Positions 8,941-17,516 of a stretch of 64,000 bases of DNA are shown piece by piece. Within the stretch, counting starts at the first letter, position 1. Each line of letters opens with the position of its first letter. This DNA is from JANQIO01 sp965601975 (GTDB lineage: Bacteria; Pseudomonadota; Gammaproteobacteria; Pseudomonadales; Halieaceae). The stretch lies in the NCBI GenBank assembly GCA_965601975.1, contig OZ271856.1, forward strand, positions 4,588,001 through 4,652,000, in the 5' to 3' direction. The notes below the pieces were generated by a model. That model was not told the DNA's origin, searched no databases, and saw nothing but the letters and a program-made list of their open reading frames with translations. The position numbers and the translations under genes are program-made.

Positions 8941-10135
8941 CGGGCGCGAGACATTCTGCAAAGACGGCCTTGAGGTAGCGGGTTTCCGGCACCACCGGGT
9001 GCACCGGATGATCCGGACCCTGGCCTCCCTGCCAGGTCAGTCGCAGCTCCTGCCCGGTACGCCGCGCCGCCGCGGCAATCGCCTCCACCAGGTCTGATTC
9101 CGGCAGGTGCATGGAACAGGAGGCCGACACCAGCAGGCCGCCGGGCTTTACCAGTTTCAGGCCCAGTTCGTTGATGCGCTGGTAGGCCTTGCGGCCCTTG
9201 CCAAGATCGCGCTTGCGCTGGATAAAGGCCGGCGGATCCAGCACGACCGCATCGAAGCGCTCGCCTGCGTCCACCATCTCCCGCATCAGCTGGTCGGCGC
9301 GGCCCCGATGGGTATGCAGCCTGTCCTCGACGCCATTGAGGGCGGCACTGCGTGTCGCATACTCCAGCGCGGTGTCCGAGTTGTCTACGCAGTGTACTTC
9401 GGCGGCGCCGGCGGTCGCCGCCTGCACCCCCCAGCCGCCGACATAGCTGTAGACGTCCAGTAACCGCATGCCGGAGCAGAGCTCGCGCAGCCGCGCCCGG
9501 TTCAGGCGATGGTCGTAGAACCAGCCGGTTTTCTGGCCGCCGTGAACCGGCGCCAGGAAGCGTGTGTCATTTTCCATGAGCTCGACGTCCGCGGGTACGT
9601 CGCCGTGCAGCACGTCACTGTTCAGGTCCAGCCCCTGCTCCTGGCGGCTGCGGCTATCGCGGCGCAGCAGCACGCCGGCCGGCGACAGCACCGCCAGCAG
9701 GGCGGCCAGCAGTGCGTCGCAGTGACGCTCGGCCCCGGCCGTATTCAACTGCAGCACCAGGTAGTCCCCAAAACGGTCGGCGATGACGCCGGACAGCTGG
9801 TCGCTGTCGCCGTAGATCAAACGGTAGTAGGGCTGGGGAAAATAGCGCTGGCGCAGGCTGAGCGCCGACTGAATGCGCTGCTCCAGCAGCGCCGCATCCC
9901 AGCGTCGATCCGGCTCGCGGGACAACACCCGGGCGCAGATCAGGGACTGGGGTTCCATGTAGGCGGACGCGAGGACTTCCCCCGAGGCGCTGGTGACATT
10001 GACCGGGTCGCCCGCGGCGAAGGATGTCAGCGGTGTGCGCTGGGTGTCGACCTCGTTACTGTAGATCCAGCAGTGTCCCTGCCTGAGCCTGCGGTCTGCG
10101 CGTGGGCGCAGGCAAAGCTCAGGATTCTTCAGCAC
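8924..10135 (-). CDS. Class I SAM-dependent rRNA cytosine methyltransferase, RlmI-like
   Basis: 403-residue protein that probably methylates a cytosine of 23S rRNA (RlmI modifies C1962 in E. coli). An N-terminal PUA-type RNA-binding domain (about residues 5-80, with RPRADRRLRQGHCWIYSNEV) precedes a Rossmann methyltransferase with motif I LLDVYSYVGGWGVQAATAG, the DPPAF motif (VVLDPPAFIQRKRD) and a late catalytic-type cysteine in LVSASCSMHLPES. I place the start at GTG 10135, giving an RlmI-like length; the alternative ATG at 10186 lies 51 bases further inside gcvH. Even so, the two genes overlap by 17 bases. RlmI versus a sister methyltransferase cannot be settled by eye. Confidence 0.85.
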   Translation of the reverse strand: MLKNPELCLRPRADRRLRQGHCWIYSNEVDTQRTPLTSFAAGDPVNVTSASGEVLASAYMEPQSLICARVLSREPDRRWDAALLEQRIQSALSLRQRYFPQPYYRLIYGDSDQLSGVIADRFGDYLVLQLNTAGAERHCDALLAALLAVLSPAGVLLRRDSRSRQEQGLDLNSDVLHGDVPADVELMENDTRFLAPVHGGQKTGWFYDHRLNRARLRELCSGMRLLDVYSYVGGWGVQAATAGAAEVHCVDNSDTALEYATRSAALNGVEDRLHTHRGRADQLMREMVDAGERFDAVVLDPPAFIQRKRDLGKGRKAYQRINELGLKLVKPGGLLVSASCSMHLPESDLVEAIAAAARRTGQELRLTWQGGQGPDHPVHPVVPETRYLKAVFAECLAPASPSG

Positions 10136-10511
10136 ACTGGGCGTCGTAATCCTCGGAGGACAGGAGGCCCTCGAGATCGCTGGCATCGCCGATCTGCAGG
10201 CGGAAAAACCAGCCGTCGGTGTAGGGATCGGAGTTCACAGTCTCCGGGGCGTCTTCGAGTGCCTCGTTGATGGCCACAACCTCGCCACCCACGGGTGCGT
10301 ACACGTCCGAGGCGGCCTTGACCGACTCCACCACGCCGGCTTCATCGCCTGCTGCCAGCGTGGCACCGATTTCCGGCAGCTCGACGAATACCACGTCACC
10401 CAGGGCGTTCTGGGCGTGGTCGGAAATCCCCACGGTGACCGTCCCGTCCTCTTCGAGTCGGGCCCATTCATGGCTGCTGGCATACTTCAATTCAGCGGGG
10501 GTATGGCTCAT
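10119..10511 (-). CDS. gcvH: Glycine cleavage system H protein
   Basis: Lipoyl carrier of the glycine cleavage complex; shuttles the aminomethyl group between the P and T proteins. 130 residues with the lipoyl-attachment lysine at position 65 in GVVESVKAASDVYAPVGGEV, and the H-protein N-terminus KYASSHEWARLEEDGTVTVG. The ATG at 10511 is preceded by GAGGAG at good spacing; a longer in-frame reading to 10574 has no family support. No gcvT or gcvP lies in the window, so this copy is detached from the complex it serves. Its 3' end overlaps the start of the RlmI-like gene. Confidence 0.96.
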   Translation of the reverse strand: MSHTPAELKYASSHEWARLEEDGTVTVGISDHAQNALGDVVFVELPEIGATLAAGDEAGVVESVKAASDVYAPVGGEVVAINEALEDAPETVNSDPYTDGWFFRLQIGDASDLEGLLSSEDYDAQCAEES

Positions 10512-10583
10512 CGGAGAGCTCCTCGAAAAATCCGGAAAGTCGCGGCATTCTAACGCGACCCCGGGCAAAAACAATGTGCTGGA

Positions 10584-11804
10584 TCAGCGCACGCCCATCG
10601 CGTGCCGCATCAGCTGCTGCTTCAGTGCGCCGGAGCGGCCAACCCACTGCATTCCCTGGTTGCGCAGCCAGCGCACCGGCAGCCGGCGCTCGCCAAACAG
10701 CCGCTTGAAACCGTCCATGGCGGCCATCATTGCCAGGTTCTCACCCTTGCGTCGCCGCTGGTAGCGGCCCAGTACCGCGAGTTCCCCAATGGCCGCGCCG
10801 CGGCCATGGGCCGCCAGCACTTCCTCGGCCAGCACCGAGACATCCGCGAGCCCCAGGTTGATGCCCTGTCCCGCCAGTGGATGGATGGTGTGGGCGGCGT
10901 CGCCGACCAGCGCCAGGCCCGGCTTTACGTAGTCCACCGCGTGACGCTGGCGCAGCGGGAAGGCAGTCCGCGGGGAGCAGTCCAGCACTGCCCCGAGACG
11001 ACCCTCGATGGCCTCGCTGGCAGCCACGGCAAACTCCCCGTCATCCATCGCCAGCAGGTGCTCCGCCAGGGCAGGTTCCGCCGACCACACAATCGAGCAG
11101 AAATGGCGATCGTCCACCCCGGGCAGGGGCAGGAAAGCCAGGGGACCGGTGCTCAGGAACCGCTGGTAGGCCGTCGCCCCGTGGTCGCGCTCCGTCTCGA
11201 GGGTCGCCACCAGGGCCTGGTGACCATAATCCCACTCGCGGGTGCGAAACTCCGCCAGTTCCCGCACCGGCGACAGGGCTCCGTCAGCCGCCACCAGCAG
11301 GGCTGTCGTCAGCTCGCGCCCGTCATCCAGGGTCAGGGAAACCGCTTGATCCTCCCGCGCCATGGTTTCCAGCCGCGCCGGGCTGAACAGCGTGAGCCCC
11401 GGACGGGCGTCCAGATCCTGAAGGAGCGCCGCCGTCAGCAGGCGATTTTCGATGATGTGGCCGAGACAGGTCGCGTCGACTTCAGATGCGGTGAACTCGA
11501 TGCGGCCGGTGCCGTCCGCATCCCAGACATCCATGCGCTGATAGGGACAGAGCCGGGCCCGGGCAATCGCATCCCAGGCGCCGATGTCCGCCAGGAATGA
11601 CTGGGACGCCGGGGTGATGGCGCTGACCCGGCTGTCGAAGTCGGCGGCGGCCCCGGCGTCCCCCAGGTCGCCGATGCCAGCCGTCGCCACGGGGCGAGCC
11701 TCGACCAGCGCCAGCCGCAGGTCGCCGGCGGACAGGGCCCGGGCGAGGGCAGCGCCGGCAATGCCGCCGCCAACAATAACAACGTCGAATTCAGGGCCTG
11801 ACAT
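10584..11804 (-). CDS. ubiI: UbiH/UbiF/VisC-family FAD monooxygenase (UbiI-like)
   Basis: Flavoprotein hydroxylase of aerobic ubiquinone biosynthesis. 406 residues starting MSGPEFD at 11804; a start nine codons upstream would add sequence ahead of the dinucleotide fold for no reason. Visible are the FAD-binding VVIVGGGIAGAALARAL, the middle motif (LLVAADGALSPVRE) and the C-terminal ribose-binding LVGDAAHTIHPLAGQG. It follows ubiH with a 14-base overlap, the order of the E. coli ubiH-ubiI (visC) operon. UbiI (C5 hydroxylation) is favoured by synteny; UbiF or another paralogue is possible. Confidence 0.8.
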   Translation of the reverse strand: MSGPEFDVVIVGGGIAGAALARALSAGDLRLALVEARPVATAGIGDLGDAGAAADFDSRVSAITPASQSFLADIGAWDAIARARLCPYQRMDVWDADGTGRIEFTASEVDATCLGHIIENRLLTAALLQDLDARPGLTLFSPARLETMAREDQAVSLTLDDGRELTTALLVAADGALSPVRELAEFRTREWDYGHQALVATLETERDHGATAYQRFLSTGPLAFLPLPGVDDRHFCSIVWSAEPALAEHLLAMDDGEFAVAASEAIEGRLGAVLDCSPRTAFPLRQRHAVDYVKPGLALVGDAAHTIHPLAGQGINLGLADVSVLAEEVLAAHGRGAAIGELAVLGRYQRRRKGENLAMMAAMDGFKRLFGERRLPVRWLRNQGMQWVGRSGALKQQLMRHAMGVR

Positions 11805-13014
11805 CGCGGTACTCCGTGCTGGCCGCCACACCCGCAGTCTGGCGCACGAATTCCCGTTTCAGGGACGGCGTCAGGTCCAGCACGGCCAGGCCAATATCCC
11901 GCAACGCCGAGAGGGCCAGGTCGCGCTGCATGAAAAGGCCCGGCAGGCGATCGCTGAAGGCGGTGGTCTGCTGCTGGTCGCGGCGCTGGCGATTGCGATA
12001 TTCCTGCAGAAGTTCCAGGCTGCCGGGGCCGCGCCCGGCCGCCGCGCCCTCGGCCAGGGTTGCCGCCAGGCAGGCCACATCGCGCAGGGCCAGGTTGAAA
12101 CCCTGGCCCGCCACCGGGTGCAGCGAGTGCGCCGCATTCCCCATGACCACCACGCCCTGCCTGACCTGTTCTTCAGCCTCCACCAGGGCCAGCGGGTAGT
12201 GATGGCGTTCGCCGAGCTGTTCCAGCCGCCCCAGCCGGTAGCCGAATTCCCGCTGCAGGGCCGACAGGAATTCGGATTCACCTGCCGCCAGCATGGCGTC
12301 CGCAGCATCCGGTGGCAGAGTCCAGACCAGGGCGCTGCGATGGCGGCCGGCGCTTGTGAGGGGCAGCATGGCCAGCGGCCCCCGCGGGGTGAAGCGCTCA
12401 TAGGCGCAGCCATTGTGGGGTTCCCGGTGGCCAATATTGGCGATGATCGCCTGCTGGTCATAGTGTTGCGTTCGGTGATCGATTCCCAGCGCCTGTCGCA
12501 GCCCGGAGTTGGCGCCGTCTGCCACTACCAGCAGGTCAGCAGTGATCGTCTCATCGTCCTCCAGTGACAGGGTGACCGGCTCACCCGGTAAGGCCGAGAC
12601 CACACTGGCCGGGCTGCGGGTTTCGATACCGCAGCGGCGAAGCTCCGCCAGCAGGCAATTACCCAGCCAGGCGTTTTCCACCACGTAGCCCAGGGCGGGC
12701 CAGTCGTAGTCCGAGGCCTGCATCAGCGTGCTGCCGAAGCGGCCCTGCTCGGACACGTGAATCGAACGGATCGGTTCCGCCCCGTCGGCGATCGCGTCCC
12801 ACACGCCCCACTCGCGGTAGATCAGGGCGCTGCCGAAGGACAGTGCCGTGGAGCGGGCGTCAAAGGAGGGGCTGTACTGGTCGGCGAAGTCCGCCGAGGG
12901 CTCAGGCAGCGGGAAGGATTCCACCAGGAGCACCTCACAAGCCGGATGCCGCTGGTGCAGGGCGATGGCCAGGCTGATCCCCACCATGCCGCCGCCGGCG
13001 ATGACCACTTTCAC
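11791..13014 (-). CDS. ubiH: 2-octaprenyl-6-methoxyphenol hydroxylase UbiH
   Basis: FAD-dependent monooxygenase for hydroxylation at C1 of the quinone ring in ubiquinone synthesis. 407 residues, with VVIAGGGMVGISLAIAL at the N-terminus, the family motif LVVADGANSGLRQALGI and MGNAAHSLHPVAGQGFNL near the C-terminus; the GNAA form is typical of UbiH rather than its paralogues. The start is GTG, overlapping the UPF0149 stop as GTGA. In E. coli and Pseudomonas pepP lies between the ygfB-type gene and ubiH; here the two are directly coupled. Confidence 0.93.
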   Translation of the reverse strand: MKVVIAGGGMVGISLAIALHQRHPACEVLLVESFPLPEPSADFADQYSPSFDARSTALSFGSALIYREWGVWDAIADGAEPIRSIHVSEQGRFGSTLMQASDYDWPALGYVVENAWLGNCLLAELRRCGIETRSPASVVSALPGEPVTLSLEDDETITADLLVVADGANSGLRQALGIDHRTQHYDQQAIIANIGHREPHNGCAYERFTPRGPLAMLPLTSAGRHRSALVWTLPPDAADAMLAAGESEFLSALQREFGYRLGRLEQLGERHHYPLALVEAEEQVRQGVVVMGNAAHSLHPVAGQGFNLALRDVACLAATLAEGAAAGRGPGSLELLQEYRNRQRRDQQQTTAFSDRLPGLFMQRDLALSALRDIGLAVLDLTPSLKREFVRQTAGVAASTEYRDVRP

Positions 13015-13598
13015 GCCGGCATGTCTCCCGCGCTGTCGGCATCTTCCAGCTCTGCCAACCGGTTCATAAACAGGTTGAGGCAGGCAAAGCGGAGGTATTC
13101 GGTGAGTTCGAAGTAGTCGCCCTCAGAATCCTCTTCATCGGCGTCCTCGTCATGCCCGGCCTGGGCGATGGCCGCCACATCCTTGAGCACCTCGCTGGTT
13201 TCCTCTCCCAGCCCGGCGCGGTCTTCCGACACCACCAGGGCGTAGCCCGCCAGGAAGCCCTGGCACCATTCCGACAGGGCCTGCACCCGCACCGTCATTT
13301 CGGCCTCGTCGTCGGGCAGGAACAGGTGAAAATCGAACTCCTCGTCCTGCATGGCCCGGCGCGATATGTCGGCGAGGCGCAGGCTCGAGTCGGCGAGCTC
13401 GCCGTGAAGGCCCAGCTCAAGCGCCTGGCCGGCGGCGGCGACACAGTCCTCGGCACTGACCGGCCCGGCGCCGGCGTAGATGCCGCAAATTCCGCCGTGC
13501 AGGTAGGCCGGGGATTGCTGGGCGCCCTCTCCAAGCAGCTGATTGGCGAAGTCCTCGAAATCGAGCGGCTGCTCGTCGGCCAGGTAGTGATCGGTCAT
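13011..13598 (-). CDS. UPF0149 family protein (YgfB-like)
   Basis: 195-residue acidic protein of the UPF0149/YgfB family. Family features include the early segment AYLHGGICGIYAG, the LFLPDDEAEM strand, the SEWCQGFLAGYAL helix, and the very acidic tract near residues 150-160 before a C-terminal helix containing ACLNLFMNRLAE. The cellular role is not firmly known; it commonly heads the ubiquinone gene cluster. It is divergent from the zap genes and coupled to ubiH downstream. Confidence 0.9.
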   Translation of the reverse strand: MTDHYLADEQPLDFEDFANQLLGEGAQQSPAYLHGGICGIYAGAGPVSAEDCVAAAGQALELGLHGELADSSLRLADISRRAMQDEEFDFHLFLPDDEAEMTVRVQALSEWCQGFLAGYALVVSEDRAGLGEETSEVLKDVAAIAQAGHDEDADEEDSEGDYFELTEYLRFACLNLFMNRLAELEDADSAGDMPA

Positions 13599-13659
13599 AT
13601 ACTTGTCTTAATTTCGTGAAATCGTTGGCAGGTTATTGATATTTCAGTGATTTAGTCGA

Positions 13660-13688
13660 TTGACCTGCCTTCATGGCGTCTCTATAGT
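13660..13688 (+). promoter_or_regulatory. Sigma-70 promoter of the zap operon
   Basis: TTGACC (13660-13665), a 17-base spacer and TATAGT (13683-13688) form a near-consensus promoter 35 bases before the first zap ATG. It probably drives the ZapB-like gene and zapA and may read into the 6S locus. A GGCAGGT/ACCTGCC inverted repeat (13627-13633 and 13663-13669) flanks the -35 box and could be an operator. Confidence 0.65.
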
Positions 13689-13722
13689 AGTGATCGTCTA
13701 AAACCTATAACAAGTCGACCCT

Positions 13723-13932
13723 ATGCCCGAAACGCAGCTCAAGGTGCTCGAGCAAAAGATAGATGATCTTATCAAGCTCTGCGCCGAGTTAAACCGCGAA
13801 AACGTCAGCCTCAAGGCGGACGCGCGGCAGTGGGCTGCCGAGCGGGAATCCCTGCTGGAGCGTAACGAGCAGGCCAGGGACAAGGTGGAGACCATTCTGG
13901 GACGACTCAAGGGCATGGAGCACGACAAGTGA
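13723..13932 (+). CDS. TIGR02449 family ZapB-like coiled-coil protein
   Basis: 69-residue, almost entirely helical protein with heptad repeats throughout (LKVLEQKIDDLIKLCAELN, then RENVSLKADARQW and ESLLERNEQA). This matches the TIGR02449 family, small coiled-coil proteins always found just upstream of zapA and considered ZapB-like factors of the FtsZ ring. The gene overlaps zapA by four bases, so the two proteins are made from one coupled message. Function is inferred from family and position. Confidence 0.85.
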   Translation: MPETQLKVLEQKIDDLIKLCAELNRENVSLKADARQWAAERESLLERNEQARDKVETILGRLKGMEHDK

Positions 13933-14249
13933 GCAAACCCCGCACGGTTGCCGTGAATATCTTGGACAAGGAATACCAGGTGGCCTGCCCGCCGGAACAG
14001 GAGGCGGAGCTGATTGTCTCCGCGTCCTACCTGGACAAGCAGATGCGGTCGATTCGCGAATCCGGCAAGGTCATTGGCCTGGAGCGAATTGCGGTGATGG
14101 CCGCCCTCAATATCAGCCACGAACTGCTGCAGGCCTCGGAGCAGGACCAGATGCCTGCAGAATCCGGCGTTACTGACGACTCCGTCACAGCCCTGACACG
14201 CAAGATTGACGAGGCCATCTTCTCGCTCCGGCAAATAGAGATCGGTTAG
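13929..14249 (+). CDS. zapA: Cell division protein ZapA
   Basis: 106-residue FtsZ-associated protein that bundles FtsZ protofilaments at the division site. The N-terminal beta-rich domain (VAVNILDKEYQVACPPEQE) is followed by the conserved helix start LIVSASYLDKQMRSIRESGK and the dimerising C-terminal helix ERIAVMAALNISHELL. Start GTG, overlapping the upstream stop as GTGA. zapA immediately precedes 6S RNA, as in E. coli and Pseudomonas. Confidence 0.95.
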   Translation: MSKPRTVAVNILDKEYQVACPPEQEAELIVSASYLDKQMRSIRESGKVIGLERIAVMAALNISHELLQASEQDQMPAESGVTDDSVTALTRKIDEAIFSLRQIEIG

Positions 14250-14275
14250 CCCCACCCCTACGGTTCCGCTATACT
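14246..14275 (+). promoter_or_regulatory. Promoter of 6S RNA
   Basis: A strong -10 box TATACT (14270-14275) lies 18 bases after a weak -35-like TTAGCC (14246-14251), which itself overlaps the zapA stop codon. It would start transcription at about 14282-14284, the expected 5' end of 6S RNA. Confidence 0.6.
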
Positions 14276-14282
14276 GCTTGCG

Positions 14283-14460
14283 GATACCTCGTGTATTTGC
14301 CAGAGAACGAGTTCTCTACCCGATATTACCAACCCAGGGGGTTGCTAGCTGCTGATGATGTGCAGGTCCGTACGACGGGAAGCCTAATTCAGCACAGTGA
14401 CCACCGCCTTGAACCATCGGGTTCAAGGGCAGGTTCTCAGCGGTACTCCGGGGGTCTCTT
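14283..14460 (+). ncRNA. ssrS: 6S RNA
   Basis: Regulatory RNA that mimics an open promoter and sequesters sigma-70 RNA polymerase in stationary phase. The sequence carries blocks conserved in gammaproteobacterial 6S RNA: CCCGATATTACCAACC on the 5' side, GGTCCGTACGACGGGAAGCC opposite, and the apical hairpin CCTTGAACC-ATC-GGGTTCAAGG. Its position between zapA and the 5-formyl-THF cyclo-ligase gene is the classical ssrS location. Ends are estimated from the promoter and from the closing stem, so they may be off by a few bases; length is about 178 nt. Confidence 0.93.
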
Positions 14461-14461
14461 T

Positions 14462-14535
14462 ATAAAACCGCTTAGGGTCGTTGCCCTCGATCAGATCGAG
14501 GGGCTACGTCACCTTAAGCGGTTTTATTCTTTTAT
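14462..14535 (+). terminator. Nested hairpin directly after 6S RNA, terminator-like
   Basis: ATAAAACCGCTTA (14462-14474) pairs perfectly over 13 bases with TAAGCGGTTTTAT (14515-14527), and the loop encloses a second hairpin (CCCTCGA against TCGAGGG). The structure is followed by TCTTTTAT. This could end 6S precursor transcription or define its 3' processing. Its inner part resembles the 62-bp repeats that follow. Confidence 0.5.
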
Positions 14536-14536
14536 A

Positions 14537-14784
14537 AGACCGCTCATTTCCACAGCCTCAAAAACATCGAGGCGCTACTTCACCGTAATTGCCTCAACAG
14601 ACCGCTCATTTCCACAGCCTCAAAAACATCGAGGCGCTGCTTCACCGTAATTGCCTCAACAGACCGCTCGTTTCCGTAGCCTAAAGTCCACCGAGGCGCT
14701 ACGTCACCGTTATTGCCTCAGCAGACCGCTCGTTTCCATAGCCTCAAGACCACCGAGGCGCTACGTCGCTGGCGGTGCCTCAAT
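14537..14784 (+). repeat. Four tandem 62-bp repeats between 6S RNA and fau
   Basis: Units begin at 14537, 14599, 14661 and 14723, each exactly 62 bp and starting AGACCGCTC. Units 1 and 2 differ at a single base; units 3 and 4 are more diverged but keep length. Each unit holds a GCCTC...GAGGC hairpin and a second GCCTC that could pair instead. A diverged fifth copy forms the inner part of the preceding hairpin (from about 14467). There is no coding potential conserved between units. From 14785 to 14885 I see only a repeat-like tail and the fau leader. Confidence 0.9.
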
Positions 14785-14885
14785 CGAATACCCACCTTGA
14801 TCGCCTCAATGCCACCCCGCGCTCTAGCCGTACCGTCGGTGTAGTTTGGGGCTAGAATTTGGGTGAATGGGTGCCGGGGGGAGTG

Positions 14886-15515
14886 ATGGCGACGGCGCAG
14901 GTGAGCAATGCGGGCAGGAAGCAGGCGATTCGGGATGCCATGCGTGAGACGCGGCGGGGGTTGTCCGCGGCGGAGCAGCGGCGGCACGGGTGGCTGCTTA
15001 CCCTGCAGGTGACCCGGCAATCCTGGTTTCGTCGCGTGCGGCGCGTTGCCCTGTACCTGCCGATGGACGGTGAAATCGATGTCAGGCCCCTCATGCGACT
15101 GTGCTGGCGCCTGGGCAAAGCTGTCTACCTGCCGCGCATCAACAGCGCGGGGGACATGGAATTCGTCGCCTACCGCCCACAGGATTCACTCTCGGCGGGG
15201 AAATACGGCCTGCTGCAACCGCGCTTGTCCCGGCCGGCAGTAAAAGCTAGTCAGCTTGATGTGGTCTTCGCGCCATTAGTGGCGTTCTCTGCCAGGGGCG
15301 GCCGGCTCGGGATGGGGGGCGGGTACTACGACAGGGCGCTGGCGGGATCGAACGGCGCCCTGCTGGTCGGGCTGGCCCACAGCTGCCAGCAGGTGCCGGA
15401 ACTGCCGGCTGACACCTGGGATGTGAAAATGTCGTTGGTTATAACGGAAACGGGGGCCACAAGGCCCCCGTTCGGGAAACTGTCTTTCAGTCGGACTCGA
15501 CTTCGTCCGCGGTAA
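14886..15515 (+). CDS. fau: 5-formyltetrahydrofolate cyclo-ligase
   Basis: ATP-dependent enzyme converting 5-formyl-THF to 5,10-methenyl-THF, returning a folate storage form to the active pool. 209 residues with the N-terminal KQAIRDAMRETRRGL, the folate-site region ALYLPMDGEIDVRPL, and the diagnostic LGMGGGYYDRAL phosphate loop. I chose ATG 14886 because of the GGGGGAG just upstream; an in-frame TTG at 14859 would add nine residues. Location after 6S RNA is conserved (ygfA in E. coli, cotranscribed with ssrS). The C-terminal 25 codons run through a perfect inverted repeat and look less conserved. Confidence 0.93.
   Translation: MATAQVSNAGRKQAIRDAMRETRRGLSAAEQRRHGWLLTLQVTRQSWFRRVRRVALYLPMDGEIDVRPLMRLCWRLGKAVYLPRINSAGDMEFVAYRPQDSLSAGKYGLLQPRLSRPAVKASQLDVVFAPLVAFSARGGRLGMGGGYYDRALAGSNGALLVGLAHSCQQVPELPADTWDVKMSLVITETGATRPPFGKLSFSRTRLRPR
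15449..15472. terminator. Perfect inverted repeat in the 3' end of fau
   Basis: AACGGGGGCC, a four-base ACAA loop and GGCCCCCGTT form a perfect 10-bp GC-rich stem. On the minus strand it is followed by a short T-containing tract, so it could terminate the opposing small gene; on the plus strand no T-run follows. It lies within the fau coding region, which continues to 15515. Confidence 0.5.
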
Positions 15516-15690
15516 ACACACCAGCCTGCAGCGCAGACACCGGTTCGGCCACGCTCCGGCTCGAACTCATGGGCATCAGCATGGTAATGAGCACACCGAT
15601 ACCGAAGGCTGCCATCAACACTACTAGCAGGTCGGGTTTCTTTTTCACTTTTTCATGCCCCTCTCGGAGATTTTCAGGCGGTTTCACGGG
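15487..15690 (-). CDS. Small single-pass membrane protein, unknown function
   Basis: Predicted 67-residue protein starting MPVKPPENLREGHEKVKKK at 15690, with one clear membrane helix (DLLVVLMAAFGIGVLITMLM) preceded by a basic cluster, suggesting a cytoplasmic N-terminus, and an acidic tail. The frame stays open upstream to 15768, so the start is uncertain. The 3' end overlaps fau by 29 bases on the opposite strand. I do not recognise a family. The positive-inside charge pattern argues for a real membrane protein; the remaining 15691-15860 region shows no further gene. Confidence 0.5.
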   Translation of the reverse strand, partial: PVKPPENLREGHEKVKKKPDLLVVLMAAFGIGVLITMLMPMSSSRSVAEPVSALQAGVFTADEVESD

Positions 15691-15860
15691 CATTCCGCCA
15701 TTTCTGTGGCTTTTTATATGATCGAGCTTGCAACCTCGATTTTTGGTAATTTGCCACAAACGAAGCATGAGTGTATGTATTGACCGTCAAAATGCAAGCC
15801 CCGACTAGCGACAATTAGTATTTTTTTGACGCGTGTCTCAGGCCAGAGGGGACGCGGGCT

Positions 15861-17393
<1,533 letters not shown>

Positions 17394-17481
17394 GGCACCG
17401 CACTCTCCGACAAGCCCGCCATATTAGTGGAGCCGCGGGCAATTTGCAGCCCGGCGCTGTGCCGCACCAGGACAGCGTGCC

Positions 17482-17487
17482 TATAAT
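17482..17487 (+). promoter_or_regulatory. -10 element of the rpiA promoter
   Basis: A perfect TATAAT (17482-17487) lies 30 bases before the rpiA GTG in the ilvA-rpiA divergent region. I see no convincing -35 hexamer at the matching distance, so the promoter may depend on an activator. Confidence 0.5.
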
Positions 17488-17516
17488 GCGGCTCTGGTAA
17501 AAGTGGAAGACAGATC

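Noticed and set aside
10512..10574. Longer gcvH start at 10574
   Set aside because: The added 21 residues have no family similarity, while ATG 10511 has a good ribosome-binding site and gives the standard length with Lys65.
14537..14784. CRISPR array
   Set aside because: Units are directly adjacent 62-bp repeats with no unique spacers, and no cas genes are nearby.
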